50,165 nucleotides of DNA, taken from contig JAGRHC010000013.1 of the NCBI GenBank assembly GCA_020445145.1, forward strand, positions 1 to 50,165, written 5' to 3'. The translations under genes and the position numbers were made by a program. The DNA is from Alphaproteobacteria bacterium (lineage in GTDB: Bacteria > Pseudomonadota > Alphaproteobacteria > Micavibrionales > Micavibrionaceae). Shown piece after piece: positions 41,534 to 49,643 of the stretch; within the stretch, counting starts at the first letter, position 1, and the number at the start of each line of letters is the position of its first letter. The notes under the pieces were generated by a model that was given only the letters and a program-made list of their open reading frames with translations, was not told the DNA's origin and did no database searches.

Positions 41534-42700
41534 TTGGATCTGACACAGCTTCTTGCTTTTACCATGCAAAACAAGGCTTCTGACCTTCATTTAAGTGCGG
41601 GGAGCCCTCCGATTATTCGTGTTCATGGTCAGATGAAACGTGTTAAAGCGGACCCTCTGGGGAGCGATGATATTCGTACTATGCTTTATTCTGTGATGAC
41701 GGAAGAGCAGCGTGCTGAATATGAAAAAAATATGGAGCTTGATTTTGCTATTGCCTTGGGTGAGAAGGCGCGTTTTCGTGTGAATGGTTTTACGATGCGT
41801 CTTGGCGCTGCGGCGGTTTTTCGGACAATTCCAACTGATATTCCGACAATGGAGCAGCTTGATTTGCCTCCGGTTATGCGGCGGTTTGCAGAGCTTGAAA
41901 ACGGTATTGTTCTTGTGACGGGGCCTACAGGGTCCGGTAAATCGACTACTCTGGCGTCGATGATCAACCATATTAACATTCATGATTCAAAGCATATTCT
42001 GACTGTTGAAGATCCGGTTGAATTTTTTCATAGTTCGAAGAAATCTCTGATCAATCACCGTGAGGTTGGTCAGGATACCAAATCTTTTGCCCGTGCTCTT
42101 AAGAGCGCGCTGCGTGAAGACCCTGATGTTATTCTGGTTGGGGAGATGCGTGACTATGAAACGATTTCTCTTGCGCTGACGGCTGCAGAAACTGGGCACC
42201 TTGTGTTTGGTACTTTGCACGCGAACTCTGCTTCGAAAACAATTGATCGTATTATCGACGTTTTCCCAACGGGCGATAAGGGGATGGTTCGCGCGATGCT
42301 TGCCAGTTCTTTGCAGGGGGTCGTTGCTCAGACTCTTCTTAAGCGTGCGGATGGCGGGGGGCGCGTTGGTGCATTCGAGATTTTGGTCGGGACAAATGCC
42401 GTGCGTAACCTTATCCGTGAAAATCAGGTTCCACAGATGTATTCCATGATGCAGACCGGTTCTCGTTACGGGATGGTGACGATGGAGGAGGCGATTAAAA
42501 ACCTTCTTGAAGGCGGTATTATTGATAAGGATGAAGCGCGGCGCGCTACGCTTAAAACGACAGATGAAGATGAATCACGTGATGATGATTATGCTTCCGG
42601 TGCGCTTGGTGGCGGTCGTATGAACGATGATTACGATGACACGGCCTATGAGGTGCCAGTTTCTTCAGGAAATCAATCTGATGAGGGGTATTCGTTTTGA
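41534..42700 (+). CDS. pilT: Pilus retraction ATPase PilT
   Basis: 388 residues from TTG 41534, chosen for AAGGAG seven bases upstream. The PilT pattern is complete: ASDLHLSAGSPP near the start, Walker A GPTGSGKS at 130-137, Walker B VILVGEMRDYETI, His box (GTLHANSA), and the AIRNLIRE-like motif NAVRNLIRENQ. The last about 45 residues are acidic and Gly/Asp/Tyr-rich (for example DDDYASGALGGG), an extension I do not know from standard PilT. PilT depolymerises pili, enabling twitching. It overlaps pilU. Confidence 0.94.
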   Translation: MDLTQLLAFTMQNKASDLHLSAGSPPIIRVHGQMKRVKADPLGSDDIRTMLYSVMTEEQRAEYEKNMELDFAIALGEKARFRVNGFTMRLGAAAVFRTIPTDIPTMEQLDLPPVMRRFAELENGIVLVTGPTGSGKSTTLASMINHINIHDSKHILTVEDPVEFFHSSKKSLINHREVGQDTKSFARALKSALREDPDVILVGEMRDYETISLALTAAETGHLVFGTLHANSASKTIDRIIDVFPTGDKGMVRAMLASSLQGVVAQTLLKRADGGGRVGAFEILVGTNAVRNLIRENQVPQMYSMMQTGSRYGMVTMEEAIKNLLEGGIIDKDEARRATLKTTDEDESRDDDYASGALGGGRMNDDYDDTAYEVPVSSGNQSDEGYSF

Positions 42701-43836
42701 GCGCGCCAGTTGTTTTTAACTATTTAAGTGCCATGGGCGAGCATAAGGCGAGCGACATGTATCTTACAGTCGGCTTTCCTCCTACGTTGCGTGGTGACAA
42801 GACCCTTATCAAATTGTCGGATTCGCCGCTTGGGCCAGAGGATATCAATGAGATTTTGAATTCTATGCTGACCAGCCGTCAGAAGCGAGATTTTGAGGCT
42901 CATATGGAGCTGAATACAGCACTTGATATGGGGGAGCATGGCCGTTTTCGTGTGAATGTTATGCGCCAGCGCCAGTTTCCAGCTCTTGTTATTCGCCGGA
43001 TTGTTTCTGAAATCCCGAGTTTTCAGGAGTTGCGGTTACCTAAGATTCTCGAGAAGCTTGCGATGGAAAAGCGTGGCCTTGTTCTCGTCACAGGGATGAC
43101 CGGGTCCGGTAAATCGACAACATTGGCTGCGATGATTGATCAGCGGAATCGTGAGAGCAACGGTCATATTATTACGATTGAAGATCCAATCGAATTTTTC
43201 CATGAGCATAAGGGTTGTGTTGTTACACAGCGTGAAATCGGTGTTGATACAGAGTCTTTTGCAACGGCGATGAAAAACTCTTTGCGTCAGAGGCCGGATG
43301 TTATTCTGGTTGGGGAGATTCGTGATCGTGAGGTTATGGAGCAAGCGCTTGCGATTGCAGAAACGGGGCATTTGTGTCTGGCGACGATACACACGAATAA
43401 CTCTTATCAGGCGATTGAGCGTATTGTGAACCTCTTCCCTGAGGACTTTCATAACCAGATTCGTTTGAACTTATCTATGAACCTGAAGGGTATTATTTCT
43501 CAGCGCCTTTTGCCTAGTACAGGTAAGGGGCTTGCGCCTGCAATTGAGGTTATGATCAATCAGGGGTTGGTGCGGGAATTGATTCTGAAAGGTGAGATCG
43601 GCAAGATCCATGATGTCATGGAGCAGAATAATTCGATCGGGATGTGTACATTTGACCAGTCCCTTATGCGCCTTTTTATAGAAGGGCTTATTACAGAGGA
43701 TACGGCTATCTCGAACTCTGATAAGCCTTCCGATATGAAGATTAAGGTTCAGCAATCCAAACTTGTTCGTGAGTCTCGAAGCGGCATGAATGCGTTAGAC
43801 GCTGTTGACACCTCGCTTCTTTCTTTCAGTGAATAA
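42697..43836 (+). CDS. pilU: PilU-like accessory retraction ATPase
   Basis: 379 residues from TTG 42697, overlapping the pilT stop (TTGA). It has the same fold as PilT, with KASDMYLTVGFPP, Walker A GMTGSGKS, Walker B VILVGEIRDREVM and a His box (ATIHTNNS). The PilU-like variations (GMTGSGKST and QSLMRLFIEG near the C-terminus) favour PilU over a second PilT. PilU works with PilT in force production. A 175-base gap with no clear feature separates it from the secretin gene. Confidence 0.88.
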   Translation: MSAPVVFNYLSAMGEHKASDMYLTVGFPPTLRGDKTLIKLSDSPLGPEDINEILNSMLTSRQKRDFEAHMELNTALDMGEHGRFRVNVMRQRQFPALVIRRIVSEIPSFQELRLPKILEKLAMEKRGLVLVTGMTGSGKSTTLAAMIDQRNRESNGHIITIEDPIEFFHEHKGCVVTQREIGVDTESFATAMKNSLRQRPDVILVGEIRDREVMEQALAIAETGHLCLATIHTNNSYQAIERIVNLFPEDFHNQIRLNLSMNLKGIISQRLLPSTGKGLAPAIEVMINQGLVRELILKGEIGKIHDVMEQNNSIGMCTFDQSLMRLFIEGLITEDTAISNSDKPSDMKIKVQQSKLVRESRSGMNALDAVDTSLLSFSE

Positions 43837-44011
43837 TCCCTATCTTTATCCTAAGAGTTATTCACATATCGCTCAGATTTTGGTAGATTAGGATTCGTAT
43901 ACGTTGCGGCATTTGTCGTGATGTGTTGTAGTTAGAATCATCGGCGCTTTTCTGCGTCATCTAGTCCAAATTCAGTTTTCTTACTTCCCACCTTCTGGAG
44001 TAGTTCATACC

Positions 44012-45955
44012 ATGTCTGGTTTTCCTTTTAGTGTATCTCTCGGGTTCAAGAGAGTCCTTCATGTCTCTTTGTTGCTTGTGTCCTGCGCGATGTTTTCATC
44101 TTGCGATATGGCAAAAAATTACCAAAAGGTAGATCGGGCCTCCAATATGGAGATGCAAGATTTCCGTGATGGGATGGCGGAACGTCTTCCTGAGCTTGAC
44201 GAGAAAAAAGCTGGAGGAGGAATGTCTTCTATTCCGTCTTTGCAGCCTTATGTTTCTGCGAACGGTGTTGAGAGCATGAAGCCGATGCCGTTGGTTTCTG
44301 TTTCTGTAAACCAGTCCGTTCCTCTTCGAGATGTTCTTTTTGAACTGGCAGAGCAAGCCGATTATGATCTTGAGCTGGATCCACGTATTCACGGTTCTAT
44401 TATCTTTACGGCAAGAAATAAGCCGTTTGATGTTGTTGTTGATCGGATTTCCGATATTGCAGGGCTTCGTTATAAGTTTGATGGGACCTCCCTTCGTGTT
44501 GAAGTTGATGAGCCTTATCTGCAGACGTACAAGTTGGACTATCTGAGCTATGTGCGCTCGAATAAGAGTTCTGTCGCTACCAACGTTTCTGTTGTGACAG
44601 GAGAAGGTGCCGACACAGGGTCTGCGTTTTCCTCTAGCTCAGAGAGTATCTCTGATTTTTGGGCTGAGCTTGAGGTTAACCTGGATCAAATTCTTGGTGG
44701 GGCTTCTTCCGGGGCGCTGAAGACTGATAAGGATCCTCGTATTAGTGCGGTTGAACAGAACCCTGATGTTCAGGCTGTTTCTCCTAGTCCTGCGACGGGG
44801 GATAAGGCTGCTGACGGTTCTACTTCTGTTGCAGTTACGCCGCCTGAGGCTGTTCTTAAAGTGGAATCTCTCCCTGTTACGGATGATAGCAGTAAATCTA
44901 AAAAGACTGCCAAAGATAAAAATGCCGGTTTGCCAACGTTCTCTTTGAACAAGCAAGCCGGTTTGATCAATGTTTTTGCTAATGAAAAGACGCAGAAACA
45001 GGTTAAGAAGTATCTCGATGATCTGCGTCGTTCGGTGACATCTCAGGTCCTTGTCGAAGCCAAGATTTTTGAGGTTGATCTTAGTGACGAGTACATTACG
45101 GGTATTGACTGGAGCGCGCTTAATCTGTTTGGAAACAAAGGGTTTGCAGGTTATATGAACACCTCCGGGACTACTTTGATTAATACCATGGTTTCTGCGC
45201 CCGGGACCGGTGTCTTTACAGGGCCGACCGGCTCTGCGTTGGATGCTACGTCTAATGTGGTTGTTGGTTATGCTGGTGGTGACATACAAGCGTTTTTGCA
45301 GGCGATGTCGGCTTTCGGGACTGTGCGCGCCTTAGCTAGTCCGCGCCTCACTGTGCTGAATAACCAGTCTGCTGTTTTGAATGTGGCGACAAATCGGGTT
45401 TATTTTGAGCTCGAAGTTGACTCCGAGCCGGTTACGGTTGGATCGGGGACGGGCACCAAGACAACTGTTTCTTCGACGATTAAGAGTGTTCCTGAAGGGG
45501 TTCTTGTGAATGTAATCCCGTCCATTAATCTTGAGGACCGCACGATTTCTATGGCTCTTCGCCCGACTGTTACGCGGATTGTAGGATCCAAGGATGATCC
45601 GGGTGTCACGTATGTTGCGTCTTTGAGTTCCTCTACGGCTGATCTTGTCTCGTCCATTCCTGAAGTGAATGTGCAGGAGATTGATACTGTTGTGAAGGTG
45701 CGATCAGGGCAACCGATTGTGATGGGTGGTTTGCTTCAAGACCGTGCGTCAACTTCACAAGAAGGTGTACCGGTCTTGGATGAGGTTCCTGTCGTTGGTA
45801 GCTTGTTCCGTAAGCATAATGACCTTGTTCAGAAGACCGAGCTTGTTATTTTTCTGAAGGCTACGTTGCTTGATATGCCTGAAGACTCAATCCACAATAC
45901 GGATCGTGATCTTTACAAGGCTTTCTCTGGTGATCGTAGACCTTTTGATCTTTAA
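44012..45955 (+). CDS. mshL: MshL-type secretin of the pilus
   Basis: 647 residues. A lipoprotein-like signal (cysteines at 25 and 31) is followed by an STN domain (VPLRDVLFELAEQADYDLELDPRIHG) and a low-complexity Ser/Asp-rich linker. The secretin core follows: VLVEAKIFEVDLSDEY, the ALASPRLTVLNNQSA segment, VNVIPSINLEDR, and the signature VPVLDEVPVVGSLFR near the C-terminus. It forms the outer-membrane ring through which the pilus passes. The MshL-type N-terminus rather than PilQ AMIN domains is seen. Confidence 0.92.
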   Translation: MSGFPFSVSLGFKRVLHVSLLLVSCAMFSSCDMAKNYQKVDRASNMEMQDFRDGMAERLPELDEKKAGGGMSSIPSLQPYVSANGVESMKPMPLVSVSVNQSVPLRDVLFELAEQADYDLELDPRIHGSIIFTARNKPFDVVVDRISDIAGLRYKFDGTSLRVEVDEPYLQTYKLDYLSYVRSNKSSVATNVSVVTGEGADTGSAFSSSSESISDFWAELEVNLDQILGGASSGALKTDKDPRISAVEQNPDVQAVSPSPATGDKAADGSTSVAVTPPEAVLKVESLPVTDDSSKSKKTAKDKNAGLPTFSLNKQAGLINVFANEKTQKQVKKYLDDLRRSVTSQVLVEAKIFEVDLSDEYITGIDWSALNLFGNKGFAGYMNTSGTTLINTMVSAPGTGVFTGPTGSALDATSNVVVGYAGGDIQAFLQAMSAFGTVRALASPRLTVLNNQSAVLNVATNRVYFELEVDSEPVTVGSGTGTKTTVSSTIKSVPEGVLVNVIPSINLEDRTISMALRPTVTRIVGSKDDPGVTYVASLSSSTADLVSSIPEVNVQEIDTVVKVRSGQPIVMGGLLQDRASTSQEGVPVLDEVPVVGSLFRKHNDLVQKTELVIFLKATLLDMPEDSIHNTDRDLYKAFSGDRRPFDL

Positions 45956-45979
45956 AATCTGTGAAGGCAGGGATTTGCT

Positions 45980-46738
45980 GTGTCAGGTGTTCTAGTTAAG
46001 TATGTCGTTATGGCTGCGGTGCGTGATCGCCTTGTCCTTTCCCTGCTTCTCCTTCTTGTTCTTGGCAGTTCGCTCTCTCTATTTTTAGGTAGTTCGGCTG
46101 TTATCGAGAAAAGTCAGTTCGCCGCGGTGTTTACCGCTGGTGGATTGCGTATTGCCAGCGTCCTTGGTCTTATTCTTTTTGTCGTTTTTTTTGTGAGGCG
46201 CTCTTTTGAAAGTAAGGATGTCGAGTTTTTGCTTTCTCGTCCCGTCGGCCGGCTGCAGCTTTTAATTTCTTATTCCGTTGCCTTTGCATTTTTGGGCGCA
46301 GTGATGGGGCTTGCCGAGCTTTTGTGTGTTTATAGTGTTGCTCCCCAAATGTTTGGTCAGGGGCATATCTTGTGGGGCGTCAGTATCATTGCCGAGAATA
46401 TTATTATGGTCATTACGGCCTTGTTTTTTTCTATGTATCTGTCCAGTGCGGCGACGTCTGCCATGGCTGTTATGGGCTTTTATGTTTTGGCACGTATGAT
46501 GGGGCAACTCCTCGGTATTTCCGATTCCAACATGGTTGATGACTACGGTCCGGTTGCTATGATTTTGCAACTTGTTTCTGTGATTACGCCTCGGCTTGAT
46601 TTGCTCGGGCAAACTTCTTGGCTCGTTTATGGGGTCAGTGGTGATTACGGTGTCGGTTATGCTGTTTTGCAGGGGACTGTATTTTGCGCACTTGTTTTTA
46701 TGGGAGCGCTTTTTGACTTTATTCGCAGGCAATTCTGA
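45980..46738 (+). CDS. ABC-2/NosY-type permease in the pilus locus
   Basis: 252 residues, GTG start, with about six transmembrane helices and the motif ESKDVEFLLSRPVGRLQLL, typical of NosY/GldF-like ABC-2 permeases. It lacks an ATPase gene next to it. The only unpaired ATPase in the window that fits is the one at 38871, so the two probably form one transporter. It follows the secretin gene by 24 bases and overlaps the next gene by one base, so it belongs to the same transcription unit. The substrate is unknown. Confidence 0.78.
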   Translation: MSGVLVKYVVMAAVRDRLVLSLLLLLVLGSSLSLFLGSSAVIEKSQFAAVFTAGGLRIASVLGLILFVVFFVRRSFESKDVEFLLSRPVGRLQLLISYSVAFAFLGAVMGLAELLCVYSVAPQMFGQGHILWGVSIIAENIIMVITALFFSMYLSSAATSAMAVMGFYVLARMMGQLLGISDSNMVDDYGPVAMILQLVSVITPRLDLLGQTSWLVYGVSGDYGVGYAVLQGTVFCALVFMGALFDFIRRQF

Positions 46739-47475
46739 TGGATGCTCAGGTGATAAAAGCGGATAGGGCCGTTCGTTTTTTTCTTTCTCTCGCGTTATTT
46801 TGTAACATTGCTTTTTGGTTCCTTGTACGTGGCGAGCAAGCTCGCTGGACGAATATTCCGCCTGCGCCGGATAAGCATTTTGCTGCCTCGTATGCTTTGG
46901 GTGATGCTGAGCTTTCATATCGTATAATTGGTTTGATGATCCAGAATATGGGTGATTACGGTGGCCGGACGACCTCTCTTGCGGATTACGATTATCATGC
47001 TCTGGCAAAATGGTTGTTTCTTGAGGATTTCCTTGACCCTCATTCGGACTATGTTCCTTACCTTGCCGGATATTATTTTGGCAGTGTACAGAAACCCGAA
47101 GAATTTAGACCTGTTCTTGGTTATCTGGAGACTATTGGGCGGAGGCCGGAAGGTGAAAAATGGCGTTGGCTGTTGCAGGCGATATGGATTACCCGTTTTA
47201 AGTTAGGTGATCTGGATAGAGCTATTGAGCTTTCGTATGAGTTGGCCAGAGTTAATAATCCTAATTTGCCTGAATGGGCGCATCAGATGCCTGCTTTTGT
47301 TATGAATGCAAAGGGGGAGAAGGAGGCGGCTTATGCATTGATGCTCCAACTTCTCAAAACGCGAGGCGATCGGATGGACCCTACGGAAGTGAATGCGATG
47401 CGCGGGTATATTTGTGAGCAGATTTTAAGTAAGCAAGAAGCTGAGCTTAACCCGCTTTGTAAGAAACTCCCTTAA
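46738..47475 (+). CDS. Membrane-anchored TPR-like protein of unknown function
   Basis: 245 residues with a single N-terminal membrane helix (about 14-31). The rest is predicted helical and periplasmic, with repeat-like segments (YVPYLAGYYFGSVQKPEEFR, then LDRAIELSYELARVNNP) resembling TPR or SEL1 repeats. Three cysteines are present, two close to the C-terminus (CEQIL, LCKKLP). The start overlaps the permease stop by one base, so the protein may work with that transporter. The family is not recognised with certainty. Confidence 0.7.
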   Translation: MDAQVIKADRAVRFFLSLALFCNIAFWFLVRGEQARWTNIPPAPDKHFAASYALGDAELSYRIIGLMIQNMGDYGGRTTSLADYDYHALAKWLFLEDFLDPHSDYVPYLAGYYFGSVQKPEEFRPVLGYLETIGRRPEGEKWRWLLQAIWITRFKLGDLDRAIELSYELARVNNPNLPEWAHQMPAFVMNAKGEKEAAYALMLQLLKTRGDRMDPTEVNAMRGYICEQILSKQEAELNPLCKKLP

Positions 47476-47506
47476 TTTTTTGTGTGAATCAGGCTAGTGT
47501 TTAGGG

Positions 47507-48574
47507 ATGGACCAGCTGCGCTTTACTATTCCGGAAATGCTTTCCCTGCTTGGGGTATGCCAGTGTGTCTATATCTTGGTTTATATTCTTTTTCGTGCGT
47601 CCGGCCATCTCAAGCGTGTCGTTCTGCCTGTTGTTTATTTTTCTGTGCTCGGCGCGGCTTTTTTTATGGATTTTGCGCAGGGGCATATTCGTGAGTTGAC
47701 GCCCTATTACGATTTCATCTGCTGGTTGCTTTGGGCTTATGGTCCTCCGCTTAGTGCGCTTTTGATTATTCAGATGGCGCGAATTGCAAAATTGCCGCCT
47801 TGGCCAGCCTGGAGTGTGTTGGTTTTTGTACCGCTTGCTTATTTTTTCTCCCGTAATATGGTTTTAAGTGATGGTGTTTGTACTGTTTTCCGTACGTGTC
47901 CCGAGTTTTGGGAATGGCAAAATCTTTCGGGGTTGGTTGCGGGGGCGCTTAGTTTGCTTGTTATTTGGGCTCATCGGGGGGTGTTTTCGGAAATGTATCA
48001 GCAAAAGGCCGGGCAGGAGCGCTACTGGCTGGTACTTGCTCTAATATTTGTAAATATTTCTTTTTTAGGGGCGATGCTCGTTCAGCTCGATGGCGGGCTT
48101 TTTGATGTGAATGCGGTTCTTGTTCGAACTATTTTGGGGCTTAGTTTTATTTATCTGGTAACGACCAGCTTGTTTCGAATCTACCCGCAAGCCCTTGCTC
48201 TGACGGTTGTCCGAGAAGAAAATAGTGAACTGGGCGTGGATGAGGTTGCTCTTGCTCAAAAAATAGAAGGCTTGTTGCAGCTTGAGAAAATTTATCAGGA
48301 GGCGAATTATTCCCGTTCAGACCTTGCGCGTGAAATTGAAGCGCCTGAGGCTGTTGTTTCCCGCGTTATAAATCTGCATTTTGGTAAGTCTTTTCCTAAG
48401 CTTTTAAACGAATATCGGGTTGAGGATGCCAAGCGGCTTCTTCTCGAGACGGATGCCGGGATTAAAATTGTGGCAGAGGAGGTGGGCTTTAACTCCTTGC
48501 CGTCATTTAATCGTGTTTTTAAGGATGCAATTGGGCAGAGTCCCAGTGAATATCGTAAGAATATGATTAAGTAA
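47507..48574 (+). CDS. Membrane-associated AraC-family transcription regulator
   Basis: 355 residues. About seven hydrophobic segments fill the N-terminal 230 residues, and a C-terminal AraC HTH domain follows (about 255-350: YSRSDLAREIEAPEAVVSRVI, then AEEVGFNSLPSFNRVFKDAIGQSPSEYRK). The two-helix AraC signature is complete. Such sensors detect a signal in or near the membrane and bind DNA with the cytoplasmic end. It sits directly before the pilin gene, in the same orientation, and is the prime candidate for control of pilin expression. Confidence 0.88.
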   Translation: MDQLRFTIPEMLSLLGVCQCVYILVYILFRASGHLKRVVLPVVYFSVLGAAFFMDFAQGHIRELTPYYDFICWLLWAYGPPLSALLIIQMARIAKLPPWPAWSVLVFVPLAYFFSRNMVLSDGVCTVFRTCPEFWEWQNLSGLVAGALSLLVIWAHRGVFSEMYQQKAGQERYWLVLALIFVNISFLGAMLVQLDGGLFDVNAVLVRTILGLSFIYLVTTSLFRIYPQALALTVVREENSELGVDEVALAQKIEGLLQLEKIYQEANYSRSDLAREIEAPEAVVSRVINLHFGKSFPKLLNEYRVEDAKRLLLETDAGIKIVAEEVGFNSLPSFNRVFKDAIGQSPSEYRKNMIK

Positions 48575-48683
48575 GTCTTAAAATTTCGGCACAAATGTCC
48601 GTTTGCGATTCTATAAGTTATCATTTTGTCTTTTTATGAATCAGCGGCCGTTTTTTTAAGCATTTTTTTAGAAAAATCAAACA

Positions 48684-48730
48684 TTCTGTTCAAATTGGGA
48701 CTGTTATCAACAGAAAAATGAGTGTATGAT
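48684..48730 (+). promoter_or_regulatory. Pilin promoter region with inverted repeat
   Basis: TTCTGTT (48684-48690) and AACAGAA (48709-48715) are perfect inverted arms; CTGTT-ATC-AACAG is nested in the right part. A TATGAT (48725-48730) about 90 bases before the pilin start could be its -10 box; no good -35 is visible. The regulator encoded upstream may bind the repeat. Confidence 0.35.
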
Positions 48731-48820
48731 TCGCTCTGTGCTGTTCGGCACGTTCTTCTTGTTTTTAACAAAACGACATCTTTAAACTTAACGACGACCA
48801 AGATCTTAGGAGACTTTAGT

Positions 48821-49567
48821 ATGGAAAAACTACGTATGGAAGATATTCGCGGGGAGAAGGGCTTTACGCTCGTGGAACTTGCGATTGTGATGGTTATTAT
48901 TGGCTTGCTTATTGGCGGGATCCTGAAAGGTCAGGAAATGATCGCGAATGCTCAGGTTACTTCGACAGTGGCTCAGGCCAAGGCGCTTGATGCTGCAACG
49001 TCAACATTCCGGGATCAGTATAATGCTTTCCCTGGTGACATGGCGACGGCTGATACACGTCTGAGAGATTGTGACGGTTCTGTTACTGCGGCTTGTGACG
49101 CTGGTGATGGTGATGGCCGTGTGAATATTACAGTTGGTGGTGTGAATGCTAACAACGATGAGGGTGGTTATTTCTTCAACCAGCTTCGTGTTGCTGATCT
49201 GATTTCAGGCTTTGATGGTACCGCGACCGATACTTTCGGTACAGCTTTCCCCGCTGCTCCTGTTGGCGGTGGTTTCATGGTTGGTAGCTCAATTGAGGGG
49301 GCGACTGGCTTTGATGCGGCTAATCTTCGTACTGGTCACTATATTGTCCTGACAGGCCAGATTGCTGATGTCGCCGATGATACAGGTCAGTTGACACCTT
49401 CACAAGCTGCTCGTATTGACCGTAAAATGGACGATGGTAATCCTGCAACAGGTAGTGTGGTTGGTGACAACACAGCGGACAACTGTCGTGCAGCTGCTAC
49501 AGATACTGAATATCAAGAAGGTAGCACGGACGGGGTTTGCAACATTGCGATCCGTATCCAAGGTTAA
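48821..49567 (+). CDS. Type IV major pilin (MSHA-like)
   Basis: 248 residues from ATG 48821 (AGGAG eight bases upstream); a longer open frame back to 48722 is not supported. The prepilin leader of 14 residues ends in Gly, followed by F-T-L-V-E and a hydrophobic helix (ELAIVMVIIGLLIGG), the class III signal cut by the prepilin peptidase. The globular part has a FRDQYNAFPGDM motif shared with MSHA-type pilins and four cysteines (RDC, AAC, DNC, VCN) for likely two disulfides. A strong terminator follows. No minor pilins are in the window. Confidence 0.93.
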   Translation: MEKLRMEDIRGEKGFTLVELAIVMVIIGLLIGGILKGQEMIANAQVTSTVAQAKALDAATSTFRDQYNAFPGDMATADTRLRDCDGSVTAACDAGDGDGRVNITVGGVNANNDEGGYFFNQLRVADLISGFDGTATDTFGTAFPAAPVGGGFMVGSSIEGATGFDAANLRTGHYIVLTGQIADVADDTGQLTPSQAARIDRKMDDGNPATGSVVGDNTADNCRAAATDTEYQEGSTDGVCNIAIRIQG

Positions 49568-49595
49568 TTTCGGATAGAGATTGACACAGTCAGAG

Positions 49596-49627
49596 AAAAG
49601 AGCCTGAGATTTCAGGCTCTTTTTTTA
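49596..49627 (+). terminator. Intrinsic terminator after the pilin gene
   Basis: A 12-bp perfect stem (AAAAGAGCCTGA and TCAGGCTCTTTT) with a 4-base loop is followed by further T. The A-run on the left also makes it usable for the minus-strand SPFH gene. Confidence 0.92.
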
Positions 49628-49643
49628 TGCTCTCATTTTGCTT

